A program made the translations under genes and the position numbers. This document shows, in pieces, positions 1-13,644 of a stretch of 64,000 nt of DNA. The notes beneath the pieces are model-generated. The model was given only the letters and a program-made list of their open reading frames with translations. It was not told where the DNA came from and searched no databases. Position 1 is the first letter of the stretch; each line of letters opens with the position of its first letter. This DNA is from Xestospongia bergquistia (lineage: Eukaryota; Porifera; Demospongiae; Haplosclerida; Petrosiidae), in contig OZ014418.1 of assembly GCA_963965975.1 (NCBI GenBank), forward strand, positions 3,236,775 to 3,300,774, in the 5' to 3' direction.

Positions 1-1
1 C

Positions 2-2870
2 GACAAAGTATTGGTGACTGAATACTGTGGGACGTTAGTGAAAATCAGGCCATTGCCAAGAGAATTTCGTCCTCCAAGATTTTTTCGAATATGCAATAAT
101 GCTGGAGGCACTTGTAGACTCTATCCTAACTGTACTTACGCTCATAGTGAAGCTGAGAAAAATATTTGGAACAGTATTTTACGAGACGAACAAAATACAC
201 CTCATGAAAGACAAAGAACAGAGCAGCTTAGTTCTTTTGTAAGTAGTATTTGTTTGGAAGCCTCTGCTAAAAGACAAAAGCCAGATATTGTTAAAGTAAG
301 TTGTTAGTATTAGTTTCATGTTCTTTAATGTTAACAATGTTTATTCATACAGTGTTATGAATGTTATTTATACGCACACTGCATGAGCAATAGTATTCTT
401 ATATTATGACAGTTCTCTGTTTTCTCTTATTGCAGCCAGCATTATCACAAGACAAAACTATCTCCAGCCCACCAGTTCATGGCACTGCTCACCATCAGCC
501 ACAGAGTGTCCCAGTTAGGGATGCATATTTGGAAAGACAGAAACACTGTCCATCCAAAGGAGATATGATGTTACCAGTTACTTTGGAAAACTATAGACAA
601 AAGTATAGAGCTTTGCTTTATTATGAAGAAGAAGAACATGTTGAAGTTCTCAAAAAAAGGTAAAACAATTACAATACGATGTCTATTATGTATACTTATT
701 TAGATGTGATGGTCAATACAAAATTGAAATTATTAAAAAAAAAGATATTCCATCGTCACACAGAAATATGGTTAAAGATTATAACTTATATGCTTACATT
801 GTGGGAATGTGTGCTAGTCAGGTAGAATATGCTTTGCAGGCCAGTAATCGGGCATTTATTGCAAGGCCTGATAAGCCTTTGATCAAATGCACAGTTATGT
901 TACTGAGCTCTAATTACAATACAGGTAATGACAAGTTATACATTGGTTTTGAAGATAGAAATGCAGATGATTTTCTTGCTGAATTGAATGGTTTAATTCT
1001 AACTGTGAAATTTGAAATTAAGCACACTTATTTTAATGATTTAAATATTATCATCAGTCAAATAGCTGATGATGTTCTAAAAAGAATTCTTCCTAATCAA
1101 GAAGACTTCAGTAAAGAGCTTGATCTCAGTCAGATGCCAAAACCAGCATACCCTCAATTTAAACTGGACAGTGATCAACTTTGTGGTCTTCAAACAATGC
1201 TCTTCAGTCCACCATCAGTTCCTGTTTTAATAACCAGTCCATTTGGTTGTGGCAAGACTCATCTCTTAGCAGTAGCCACAGAATGTATTATTCATGAGTG
1301 TAAAGATAAAAATATGGTAGGTCGTGTTCTTATATGCTGTTATCAACAAGACTCTGCTGATATCTTTATGAATAACTACTTGGTGAAAATGATTAAAGAT
1401 GAACAAAATCCAAGAGATGTTGAGGTTATTCATGTTACCAGTCAACATTGCCAAGTTAAGCTAAGGGAAGATAGGTATATTGTTAACACTTTGGACTTTA
1501 AAGAAAGTTTCAAGAATTACCAAAGCAAGCAATATATTGCTGTCACTACTACGTATGTTGATGCATTGAGAATGTCTGAAACTGTTCCTAAAGATTATTT
1601 TACACATATTCTCATTGATGAAGGAGCACAAACAAGAGAAACAGAGACTATTGCACCACTTATTATGGCAAATAAAGATACACGTATTATAATAGCTGGT
1701 GACAGTCAACAGGTATGTGGATAATAATTGAATGTTTTATTCATAATTGTGAAATTTTAATATATTAGGTGGGCCCTAAACTTGCTGTACTCGGTGATGG
1801 GCCTCAACAGTATGGTTTAGGAGTATCATTATTTGAGAGACTGCACAATCAATATGAGAGATTTGGTGGCTCAGCACTTAACTATGTTGTCTCGTTAAAA
1901 TGCAACTATCATTGTCATCCTGATCTTCTGGATTTACCTTCAACTTTGTTCTATAAATCAGCTTTAGTATCCAAAGCTGTTAACGAATGTCATCCTGCTT
2001 GCTCATATCCTCTTAAATTTATTTGTTCTAGTTTCAATAATGACATTCCTTTTAATCCAGAAAATCCATATGAAGCCTCATTAATCCTTCATGAGGTAAA
2101 TGAACTGTTAAAGTATGAAGGATGGCACATTGAAGATGTTTGTATTATGGCAGCTAGTTTAAATCAGGTAAAGGTGCCTCATAATAAATACTCAAAAATT
2201 GCATCCCTCTCTCATAGGCAAATTGTATTCAGAAAGGGATATACAAAACTAGAGACTATGAATGTTTGAGAGGAATTAGTGTTCGTACTAGCTATCAAAT
2301 GCAAGGTAAATTTAGTCCTTTCTTAATCATTTGATAACATGTCATGTAGGTCAAGAATATTCACTTTTACTCATTAGTACATCAGAGAGTCTAGAGTCAT
2401 CTGGAAGACCATTTGACTTACTAAAGAGTTTCTGTCATCCAGCTGTATTTAACACAGCAATTACAAGAGCAAGATCTCTAGTTGTAGCTGTTGGTAATCC
2501 TTTACTTCTAATGACATCTGAAGCTACACTGGATGAACCAAAATGGTGTTGGAGAGAATTTATCACAAGATGTCTGCATAATAAATCTCTTGTTTTTCCA
2601 GTTTGCCTTAAAAACAAATATTTCCAAGTGAAAGATCAACTTCAAAAAATTTACAGGAGCCAAGAATACAATGGTAAGCCATATCTGTATTTGTTCATTC
2701 TGTTATTCATTAGGCAGCACTGGCAAAATACATATAGGAAAATGAAATAAAGTTTTTTATGAACCTTTTTTTACTTTTTTTTCATTTTAGCTCAAAAGGT
2801 AGGAAATTATTTTTACATAAAAGACTGTGGTTTCTTGTGCTTTTTTAGTCCTGTTCAAGTGTTTCAATGA
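2..2870 (+). CDS. HELZ2-like short paralogue: CCCH zinc finger plus one SF1 helicase domain (5' end outside window)
   Basis: Exons read as 2-295 (5' partial), 436-659, 704-1712, 1769-2167, 2218-2305, 2350-2673 and 2791-2870; phases agree throughout and the last frame ends at TGA 2868-2870. The first exon holds a CX6CX5CX3H zinc finger (C..GGTC..NC..YAH). The helicase is UPF1/HELZ-like superfamily 1: Walker A FGCGKT, motif II DEGAQ, GDSQQVGP, and motif VI FNTAITRARS. Family members unwind or remodel RNA. It aligns exon by exon with the larger neighbour at 4643-13644, with the same intron phases and shared residues at the KKR/CDG junction, so the two are tandem duplicates. Unlike the neighbour it stops just after the first helicase domain and has no RNB or second helicase. 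The last exon (26 codons) is the least certain. Function in RNA metabolism or antiviral response is inferred from the family only. Confidence 0.82.
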
Positions 2871-4642
2871 TAGTGTTTGAATAGGACTTATTGGCATGTG
2901 GTAGCATCGCCTACATAGGGATGGCCCGGATTATCCATTGAAATATATTTGCAGGAAACAATGAATATCTCACTAAAACTGTTCAAAATGCTTGAATTCT
3001 TTGCAGTATTTCTTTCTATGACAATCATTTTATTATGACTCTGTTATAGGTTAAAGCAAGGTGCCTAACCATCACAATTGGTCAAATGTTGGGTTTATTC
3101 ATATTTGCTCTGCTACCACTTTTTAACTTGCAATAACCTGATAGCAATAAGGAGTTTGTATATATAATTCACAGAAATAACACACTTAACTACAAAGTAT
3201 GGCCTCTTGTAGGACTACTTTTGAGCTGCTTCCAAAACAAACAAGAGATTTGAACAGTTTAGTAGCAAGAGCTACTCATAGAGAAGCCATTTTTATGAAT
3301 AATTAATATTAACAGAAAGAAAAAGATGTGATCATGAAATCATATGTAATAGTAGGTCTAAAATCATAGTAATTTATTTCTGGCAGTAAGTATAGACTAT
3401 TTCTTGCTTGGTGTTTAGCTTGAAAAAGATCAAAAATCATTACTGTATGACTGATAATCTGGTGATTGTAAACCTAGCTACAATGCATTGAATTAAGTTT
3501 TATAAATTTTAAATATTTGTATACCTTGTGTAGAGAATTCATATTTTGCTATGCTATTTGTAATGTTGCACAGTTGCAGCTTAATACTCATGGGCATGAT
3601 GCTCATCATAAGGCTTCATTTTGCATGCACAAGTTTTATTACGAAAGTTAGTATAGTGGCAGAAAGGTAGTGAGTTTATCAAACACTAATGATAGATTTG
3701 AATGATACTTTTAAGAGTTAAAGAAGCATAATAATACATACCAAAGATGTCTTGGAAAGACTGATTATGGTAAATTGGAATTGATTAGAGAACACTTTAT
3801 TATCAAATTAGATGTACCATTTGTGGCCACCAGTAAGCTAAAAAAACTGAATAGCTTCTCAACTGCAATTTATGTATATAAACAGGCACAGACTATGGAT
3901 GTATGTGCTCATATGAAACAATATGTACAGCACATACTACATATCATTGGATATAATGCCTGCAACAGCACAACATACATGTACAACACCTGAAATGGTG
4001 CAGTACATTCAACAGATGGAACAGTGTAACAACATAATAAATGTAACAAATGCAATACACACAGCATATACAACAAATTCAATAGATTTAATAATTATAT
4101 TCATCAGTACTACTGTGCAACAGCTGTAATGACACAATACATGCACCACATGCCAATACCACAAATAACATATTGCAATGCAATGCAATAGATATAACAT
4201 CTGCAACCACAAAACACATGCTATAAATGTAACACGATGCAACACAAATACAACACAATGCACACAACAACAGGCTCAAGATATGCAAGAGGGAATCACA
4301 GTCATATAAATCTATGGAACAGATACAATCCATGTGCAGACAGTTTATTGTTTTTCACCAGACCAGCCTGTTCAACAGAAAACATTGCCTGAATGATACA
4401 ATAAAGCAGAATCATTGGTTAAATGGTTAACAATATTTTTTCTTCAGCTTCAAGGAAGACATTATATTCCAGACAGAGCTATGAACAATTTATTTAAATT
4501 TATTTCAGCCATCCCTACATATTATTACGTTTTTACAAAATATTTTTATTTACTTGTTATAATTATATATTTATGAAGATTTTAAATGTCATTGTTTTAC
4601 TTGTTTTGTTTAGAACTGGTGGCTTTATTTCAAAGACAGAAT
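2871..4642. other. Spacer between the two HELZ2-like genes
   Basis: No convincing gene. At 3880-4290 the plus strand is strongly enriched in ACA, CAACA and TACA runs (many copies of short CAACAC/AATGCA words), low-complexity sequence that creates spurious open frames on both strands. At 4409-4515 a short open stretch (SLVKWLTIFFLQLQ..) resembles decayed coding sequence but I cannot assign it. A usable acceptor lies at 4611-4612 just before the first exon of the next gene, so that gene may have an upstream non-coding or short coding exon in this spacer. Confidence 0.4.
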
Positions 4643-7600
4643 ATGACAAAAGCAACAAAAGTAGAAAAGGGTCAGACTAATTCTGGAGTGTTAATACCAC
4701 CACCACCACCATTATCAGTACTACTATCAAATGAAGAATATAACAATCCATGGCCTAAATTTGATAGTAATCCAAACACAGCTTGTAATCAAGAAGTACC
4801 ATGGCAACAACTGTGTAGTTCTAATAAGAAGCACATAATTCTTCAAGTAAACACACATTTGCCAAGTACAAAGTCATCACTAGACCCTGCAAAAAAACAG
4901 TCGACATCAAAAAATAATAATTCTAGTGCAATGCAAAAGAAAGCAACATGCAAGTCTGATTACAAAGTATCAGTGATTGAAAAAGATAACAAAGACTGTA
5001 TTAAGAAGAAGAAATACCACAAAAATTTCAGAAAAACCCAGTCACAATCAAATAGTGTGTTTACTTACAAAATGAGTCGGACAACACCAATGAACTATAT
5101 CCAACATACTGATGAGAAATCAGACACTACATCAGATACTACAAATGAATCAACTACTCACTATCAATCAAAGCAAAATTTACCGTACAATAGACCTAAA
5201 CAAAAAAATGCTAAAGAATCTATCACTAGTTTAAGACCTAAGATTGTAAGTTTTTAAAATCAAAACTACTTTATTTATTTATTTTCACAGACTCTTCAAG
5301 ATTTCATTCCAATCTCTTTTCATGAAGAGGCAGAAAAACTCGTTGTCGAGTGGCCTTTAATTAATGAATTAGAAAGCACTACATTTAGACATGAGCACAG
5401 ATCATCATTTGATGAAGAATTGCTGAAAGTTCCTCTTAATAGAGAAAACTATAAGATAAAGTTTCATCAACTATTATGTCAAGAAGAGGAGGAACATGAT
5501 AAAATTCTCAAAAAAAGGTTTTACAACAATTGAATTGATTGTTTTTATTGTAGTTTATTTTTTCAGATGTGATGGCTATTACAATGTGACTATTTTTGAA
5601 TCTGGTTTAAGGCCCTACAAACTAAAGGATTACTATGAAGAGGAACATGTGCGATTTGGCTCTATTTCTGGAGGCAATCTTAATTGTGATTTAATAGCTT
5701 ATGCTAAGCAAGCTAGTGCAGACAGAAAGAGCATTGTTTTGCACTTTTCCTGTGCAAAAGTATGTGCTGACATAGTGGATTCAAGCAGCTCAAGGCAGAG
5801 AGAGGCTGAAACATTGCTGATAGCTTTCACAGAAGAAGAAACGTATAAGTTAATCAACCAACATTTAGTCAAAATGTCTGAAATAGAGCTGGAAAATGTT
5901 TATGTCAGATTCACACTTAAATGGTTTTATTTTGATCGTCTTCATGAAGCACTTGACAAATTATCATTTAAAGTTCTAGAAAAGATTACACCAACATGTT
6001 TAGAAGACTTTGATGATCGTTATGTTTTTGGTAATCTTATTAAACTTCAGCACCCCCTGGATGAGTTCATGCAACTTGATCAAACTCAAATGAAAGCTTT
6101 AGCTACCATTATGAACTGTGATCCTTGTAAAGCTCCTGTTCTAGTCGTTGGTTCATTTGGTACAGGAAAAACTAGATTATTAGCTCGTGCAGCTTATGAG
6201 ATTTTACACCATTATCGCAGTTCACGTGTTCTCATTTGTGCTCATCATCAAGCTTCTGCTGATACATTTGTTAACAATTACTTTGGAAAAATGTGTATTA
6301 ATAAGCATGTTATTCGTCTTATTCCCCAACAATCATACCTCTATGATTCAAAGTATGCAATGTACTATCTCACTACAAAGCAGCTAACTAGAGATAAAAT
6401 AAAGAAAGCAGACTTGATTGTCACAACCTTTTCTACTTCTCTTAATCTTCTAAAGTATGTTCATAAAGGATTCTTCACTCACATTCTACTTGATGAAGGT
6501 GCACAATCTCGTGAGCCAGAGACTGTTGCTCCATTGTGTTTAGCCAATAGCTATACTAAGATTGTAATTGCAGGAGACCACAAACAAGTAAGCTATGTGA
6601 AGCATTCTTTTGTTAGGTTTTGTTTTTATCTATATATAGGTTGGTCCATCATTGCTTGTTTTAGGTGATAAGGCAATAGAAAATGGTTTAAGTGTATCAC
6701 TCTTAGAGAGATTGCAGAAGACATACACTAATGAAAGTTTTCTTGAATTTTCAAGTAAACATAGTGCTTCACTTATCACTAATTTTCGATGTCATCATGC
6801 CTTGTTATCACTACCATCGAATCTTTTTTATGACTCAGCATTAATATCATCAGCAAAGTCTGCAAGTCAATTGCATCCTAAAGCTAAATTCCCTCTTCAT
6901 TTCATATGCTCAAGTTTAGCAGATGATGTTCTAGAAATAGTGGAGAGCAAACATGAGTTAGAAGCCACTCTACTTTTAATGGAGGCATTAAAATATGTTT
7001 CTGAATGGCCAACACTAGAGTGGGGAGAAAAAAACCTTCAAAAGATTTGCATAATAACAGCAACAGCTTATCAGGTAATGATCATTGTCACATTAATTTT
7101 GTTAATTAGTTTATTAACTTTATATGTTACAGAGATATCATATCATCAATGAACTCTACAAAAGAGAATACAAACAACTAGCAGGAATAGAAGTGTTGAA
7201 AGTTTATGACATTCAAGGTGACAGACAATAAATGATAGAAAAGCAACACTTACCATTACATACTTTAGGTCAAGAATATGAGGCAGTATTTTTGAGTACA
7301 GCTGAGCCTACTACAGCTGAAGGAAGGTCAAAAAATCCTACCAAGACTCCATGTAGTCAATATGTCTTTAATACTGCTTTAACACGTGCTAAGTCACTTG
7401 TAGTATGTGCTGGTAATCCATTCCTATTAATGAAGATAGAGGAACACATGAACAATGAGTGTTCCTGTTGGAAGGATTACATCAGACGATGTGTGCTATC
7501 TAAAACATTTCATGTACCACCTAAAATATCTGCAGGTATACAAAATATACAGAAATATTTAGAGAGTGTTCAAATGGAAGTCTTTTCAACCAGTGATGTT

Positions 7601-10600
7601 AAGGGCAATACTGAAGAATTAGTAACCAAAGATTGTATTTTAAAATCATATCAACAGGCTATTCAGAAAATACCCACATACAAATACTCCAAACTACAAA
7701 TATCAGATGAACAGGGTGACACTATATGGGATATAGTTGAAAACTCAGTTAACCAAAACACAAGTAACGATAATGCTGGAATTGACAAAACAAATAAAGT
7801 AGTAACTTGTGAATTGTCTATTATAAATAAGCATCAAGCCAAAGCATTTCCTATTAATGATGTACAGCATTCAAATCCAATAGTAATTAATGGCTATAAT
7901 CACAGGAGGGGTGCATTTGATGGGGATATAGTTGATGTACATGTATTAGGTACACATCCAGACAATGTCAATGAGGAATATGGAAAAGTTGTATTTCTAA
8001 GAGAAGCAAGACACCCTATGAAGTATGTTTGTACAGCTGACCAATACAATATTATCAATTTCTACCCTCTCGATAAATCTGTTCCTACTATTGTCAACTT
8101 GCCAAAAATTTCACGAAACCTATTGAGCTATCAGGATCAAGATATGCATGTTAATTACATTACTGTTTTCAGAGAATCATCATTAAAATGTATACATCCC
8201 AAAGATGATCACCTCCCGCAAATTAAAGAATTAATTCCACATGACATGGCACAAAGCCTTTTGTTTGTTGTTACAGTTCTAGGTTGGGCACCTAAATACA
8301 GGAATCCACTAGGAGCTGTAGTGGAAATATTACCACGTACAACCAACCTTTTCTTTACAGAAAGGCTTTTAAGCATTGTCTATGAGTTTGAGACAAATAA
8401 TGAGATCAATGATATTGATATAACACTTCAAGAACCAGATAAAAACTGTGTTAGTCCACATTATGATCGAGCATTTACTATTGATCCTCCAAATTCTATT
8501 GATCTTGATGATGCTATCAGTTTGGTTCCTCTTCAAGATGAAGGCAAATACAAATTAGCTATACTCATTACTAATGTTGCCAAGCACATCCCCAAAGACC
8601 ATCATTTTGATAAATTAGCTAGACAAAGAGGAACTTCAATTTATGGTGGAAATAAAGTTAAGCATATGCTACCAGTTAAATTAACAACTGAAACTTTCAG
8701 TCTTAACTATAATACAACTCGTGATGCATTAGCAGTAACAGCCACTGTGGTGGTGAAGGAAGGAAAGATATCAGAGGTTTTGTGTAATGAGCCTGAAAAA
8801 GTCCAAGTTACATCTCAAGCTCAATTAACATACAAATCAGCACAGCAAATTTTAGACAACAAACCAATTGAAGATGAAGTGTCCTGTACACATGTCAGAG
8901 AATTCAATTTGAAAAATGGTGAAAGATGTATGCATACAACTATGCACTTACTGTTTCAAATTGCAATGCATTTGCGGAAAAAGCGTTTAAAGCAGACTAC
9001 ATTCTCAGGTGTGTCAGAAGCAGGTGACAATGATCACAAAAGTTTGCATTCCCATCTACTTGTTTCAGAATTAATGATCTGGGCCAATACAAATATAGCA
9101 AATTATTTGCTTGAAAACCTTAAACAAATGGTACTACTTTGTAGACAACTGCCACCCCTATCAGAAAATCTAGCAAAATTTAAGGAAACTTTCCAAGGAA
9201 CTCTCTGTTATTCTCTGGCATTAAAAATGTATTCTCAATTAGAGGAATTAGATGAAAAAAATTGCTTAATTATTACAAATTCTACAGTCGATTGTTTGAA
9301 AACAGCCTTTGAAAATGGTGACCAGGGAAAGATTCTCTGGGCCTTGTCTAATGACCATTTATATCCTCAACTTGCTAGAGCTTATTCAGCACTAAGAATG
9401 ATTAGCCAACGTGCTGAATATATTTCAGCTGAATTAGAAGAGTCCTCAAAAAGGGTTGATAATAGTAGCAGTTGTAATTTGGCACATTATGGCCTACAAG
9501 TTGATGCCTACACTCATTTCACATCTCCAATTCGACGATATTTTGACATACTTGTACAGAGGCTTGTTATAGCATTACTAGATAGTGATGATATCACGTA
9601 CAAACAAGAAGAGTTACAAAAGATATGCACTCATCTTAACATGAAAGCAAAAATGGCTAAGAGATATGAACATAGCATTAGTAAAGTTCTCTTAGCAAGA
9701 AAATGTGAAAGTGGATTAAAATGTGTTCAAGCGTTTGTGTCACAACCTTTCCCAACAGTCCAAGAGCACAAGTATCAACTCTGCATCCCTTCACCTGATT
9801 TTAATTATGTTTCTGATGTAGACACTCGATTTCAATATTCTGACCTAAACATAAACCGATACCAAAATGAAAAAGAACCAAAATGGCACATTGTTTTAGC
9901 TTCACTGGATAGTAGTCACAATGACCTACTTTGTGATCCTCGAATGAATAACTTCACAAATGACCCACCAATACCAATAGAAGAGACAAGTGACATATAT
10001 TGTTGTGTAGAAGCTAGTGTATTCAGTTATCTTCAGGCATCTGAAGAGTTGAAGGATGATCAAAAGCAAATGAAACGTGTCAAATACAGAGCTTCAGTTA
10101 TTAACAATACATTTGAAGTGTCATCAAGTGTATGGGATCTAGCTCATCAATACCTTAAATCACCTTCACAAGAAAATATTAGTAGTTTAATAGAAAATCT
10201 TCCTAAGCTGCCACTTCCAAATAGTGGAAGTAGACAACCACTATTCTCTGAATTCTCAAACAGTCCTGTTGTTATATATGATATAACAAGGTCTTTCCAA
10301 CCAGGTGAAGTTGTAAATGTGTGGTTAGGAAAGTCATTGAAACAACCCCTGCCATCTCCTGAATTACAACTAATGGAAATAGCTCCCACTTTTAGAGTTT
10401 GTGTACAACACAATCAAAATCCAGTTCTTTGCTTTTCTGATGTTCAACTACAAAAAGCATCTCTTGAACAATATCATTCTATTGATGAATATGTTCAGCT
10501 TTGGAGCAAAGTACTAGTTGCTGAAGCAGCATATGAAGGTATAAACACTCAAGTGATAACAATGATTAAAAATGCTCGTTTGGAATGGCCTAAAAAGTTG

Positions 10601-13600
10601 GTTAGTGTGGACAATTGTATTGATGACAAACACTATAAACCAGATGGTGAACTGACACTTAATATTCCATCAGAAAAAGTCAATATTTTTGAATTCATTA
10701 AAGTCAAAGTTGGTGACCTAGTGTGTGTTCGATATGACATCAAGGAGGAAGAACATGTCACAAACTACAAAAAAGAAGGTCATAATGAGGAGAAACTTGT
10801 CACTATATTTCATTTTGTCATTACTAAAAAGGATAAGTTGACAATGGAAGGTACTAGAATAGTCAAAGCAGTTCAGTTGTCAATGAAGGCCATGGGAAGT
10901 CATTGTTGGATATCGGAAAAGTTAAGGCCATATTTGGATCAGTGCCCATATTGTGAAATGCAAATTATTGCAATGCCTATTTCTTTCAAGTATGATATCA
11001 TTTAGTTATGATAACATTACATTACAATGTTTTGTTTTATAGTCGAGTGTTTAATCGTTTACAATCTGGTTTGATAAAAGATGCTCCTGATTCTCTTGAT
11101 GAAAGTGATAACAAAAACAAATGTTGGTCAGCACTTGCAAGCAAAATAGCAATTGGACTGGGGCAACATGACAACCTTTCTTTTACTGGAGGTCAGTTTT
11201 AGTAAACAGGCATAGTTGTTACAAATAATATTTTAGTGAATATTGATTCTTTAAACATTTATGGAGATATCTTTGCTTCGAGATTGTGGGAAAACAGTCG
11301 TATTCGATTGAATCAGACTCAAATGCAAGCAATAGATCTTGCACTTCAACATTCATTTCATCTGATTCAAGGACCACCAGGTAATTGTATACTGTAAACA
11401 TTTTTTGCATATAAATAATGATCCGTGTCTCATTTATAAAGGAACTGGCAAAAGTGTGGTCGGAGCACATTTGGCATATATTTTTTCAAAAATAAATGCT
11501 TGTTCAGACAAATGTATTCTTTATTGTTGTCCTTCAAACAAAGCAATTGATGTTGTTCACAGTAAGTATAGCTAGAATTAAACTCAGAGTTTTTACTTTA
11601 TCTAGAAAAACTGAGGTATTTGAATACTATTATTAAACAGCTTCGAATTATTTGTCTTTATGGTAGCACTCATGAAAGAGTGGATTATCCTGATCCTTTT
11701 GATGACTTAAGTTTACAATCAGATAGAGGCAATCACAAACAAGATGTTGAGGGTCGTTGTTTACTTGAACTCAAAGAAGACGCTTTACACTTTAAAATTA
11801 GACAAGAAAATCCTGAAATTGAAACAATGAGATTAGAATATAAGAATCTCATCGAAAATGAAAATATCATTCCTTCTTTATTGGAAAGAAATAGGTATAA
11901 TGAAAGAAATCATACTCTTTATCACTTATTATTTATATGTAGATACAAACAAGCTATTAAAAGAGCAGAGAAAAAAATATTACAAAGGCAGTATGATGTT
12001 ATTCTATGTACTTGTAATGAAACTTGCAGTGGAAGACTTCTCAAATTTGCAGAAGCTGGTAGAATAGCTCAATGTATAATAGATGAGTGTGGTATGGCCA
12101 ATGAACCTGAGACTATAGCAGCAGCCAGTCTATGTGATCATGTAGTACTTATTGGAGATCATAAACAACTTCGGCCAATTATCAAATATCACATGGCTAG
12201 AGAATGTGGAATGGGAGTGTCTCTTTTTGAAAGATATGCAGAATTAAGACCTGACTTATTAATCTCCTTAGACACACAGTATAGAATGGTGAGTTTTTAC
12301 TGAATCAATCAAATGTACATTACTAGATAACAAACTACCAATTGATATCAGTAGTAAAATTATTAGAGTCTTCTAAAATGAAACAATAACTATGGAGTTT
12401 TGAAAGGATACCTTGACCATAAACTGTATATACAGCTTGTGATACTTGACATCAACATTAACAGTTATTTACATGTTTATTTTCCAAGAAATCCTAAACA
12501 AGAAAATCAATGCAAATTCTTCTCAATGTAGAATTGTTAATAATTTGACTAGTAAGCTTTTTATTTATTTATTTAAATAACAGCACATGACTTCATCCTT
12601 CATCATTTTATTTTGTAGCACAAATCTATTTGTAATGCACCTTCAAGATTTTTTTATAAAAACAAGCTACAAACTGACATAACTGTGAAATGTCGACGTT
12701 CTCTGAGTCCCACAATTAATCAGTTTTGGCCATCAGTACATCCTATTGTTGTGTTTGATGTCATTGAAAATTACATTACCAGTGACAAAATATTTACAGG
12801 GAAATTTGATATCCATTCAAAATCTAACTGTACCGAAGCTCTAAAAGTTGTGAGTAAGTATTATTTAGTAAACATTTATTGTTGGTTTTTATTGTTATAG
12901 TTGGAAGTTATACAAGAACTATATATTAAGCACAATATACCATATCAAAATATGGCTGTGTTGACTCCTTATGCTGCTCAAAAGAATCTTATCTTTCAAA
13001 TGATAAGAGATGATTTAAAACTGAGTAAAGAATCAAGACCTAAAGTAACAACTATTGTTGAAAGTCAAGGTTAGATATAATTTTATTGTATGTTTGCTTT
13101 CATAACAGAAATAATGTTATTATTATATCATAATACAGGTGATGAATATGATATTGTCATATTAACAACAGTAAGATCATTACCAATTAATGAAATAAAA
13201 GATCCTAAATTTGTTCAAGCTGATCGCAAATGGATGACAGACAATTTAGGATTCCTTATAGACGAGCATCAAGTAAATGTGGGAATTACTCGTGCTAAAC
13301 ATGGATTAATTATTATTGGTAAGAAGACTTCATACTGATTCAAATTTAGCTTACATAATTGGTACATTTTAATAAACATACTTGATTATTTGCTATATTT
13401 TAGAATTGTACCAGCATTTTATATAGATAGATAGATAGATTAGATAGGTATGTAGGTAGGTAAGTAGATAGATATTATTGTTATTTAAAGGCAGTAAGTA
13501 GATGCTTTTCATATACCTCCTGTAGGAAATACTACCTTGCTGAAGTACAATGAAACATGGATGAAGCTACTCAAAATATATCATAGCTATGGATGTGTTA

Positions 13601-13644
13601 AATATCAAGTTGATCCTAAAAGTACAATGCCTGCATGTAATTAG
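4643..13644 (+). CDS. HELZ2-like: HELZ2-like protein: helicase - RNase II/RNB - helicase, full length
   Basis: Exons: 4643-5245, 5291-5517, 5567-6587, 6640-7074, 7133-7217, 7269-10989, 11043-11191, 11237-11380, 11442-11561, 11606-11894, 11943-12288, 12619-12849, 12901-13069, 13139-13318, 13526-13644; together 7,839 nt, 2,612 codons plus stop, close to the roughly 2,650 of human HELZ2. Order: Asn/Ser/Lys-rich N-terminus with a PPPPP tract; first SF1 helicase (Walker A SFGTGKT near residue 473, DEGAQ, GDHKQVGP, FNTALTRAKS); RNB domain about 1180-1560 with the metal-binding signature FTIDPPNSIDLDDAIS and the conserved THFTSPIRRYFD; second helicase (GPPGTGKS near 2126, split by an intron, DECGMANEPE, GDHKQLRP, TQYRM, GITRAKHG). 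The RNB acidic residues look intact, so 3'-5' exoribonuclease activity is plausible; human HELZ2 is interferon-induced and reported as an RNB exonuclease. The 48-bp intron 11895-11942 is in frame, so it could be retained. The start is chosen at the Met after the Phe/Leu-rich stretch; an upstream in-frame ATG exists at 4586. Confidence 0.9.
13422..13474. repeat. GATA/GTAG microsatellite in the last intron of the HELZ2-like gene
   Basis: Runs of TAGA followed by imperfect TAGG/TAAG tetranucleotides, lying in the intron 13319-13525. Confidence 0.9.

Noticed and set aside
1266-1709. Minus-strand open frames within the first HELZ2-like gene
   Set aside because: Lie fully inside a conserved helicase exon on the other strand.
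3880-4333. Several overlapping open frames on both strands
   Set aside because: Caused by ACA/TGT-biased low-complexity sequence lacking stops; no splice logic or family resemblance.
4409-4515. Possible transposase-like relic (SLVKWLTIFFLQLQGRHYI)
   Set aside because: Similarity is impressionistic and too short to call.
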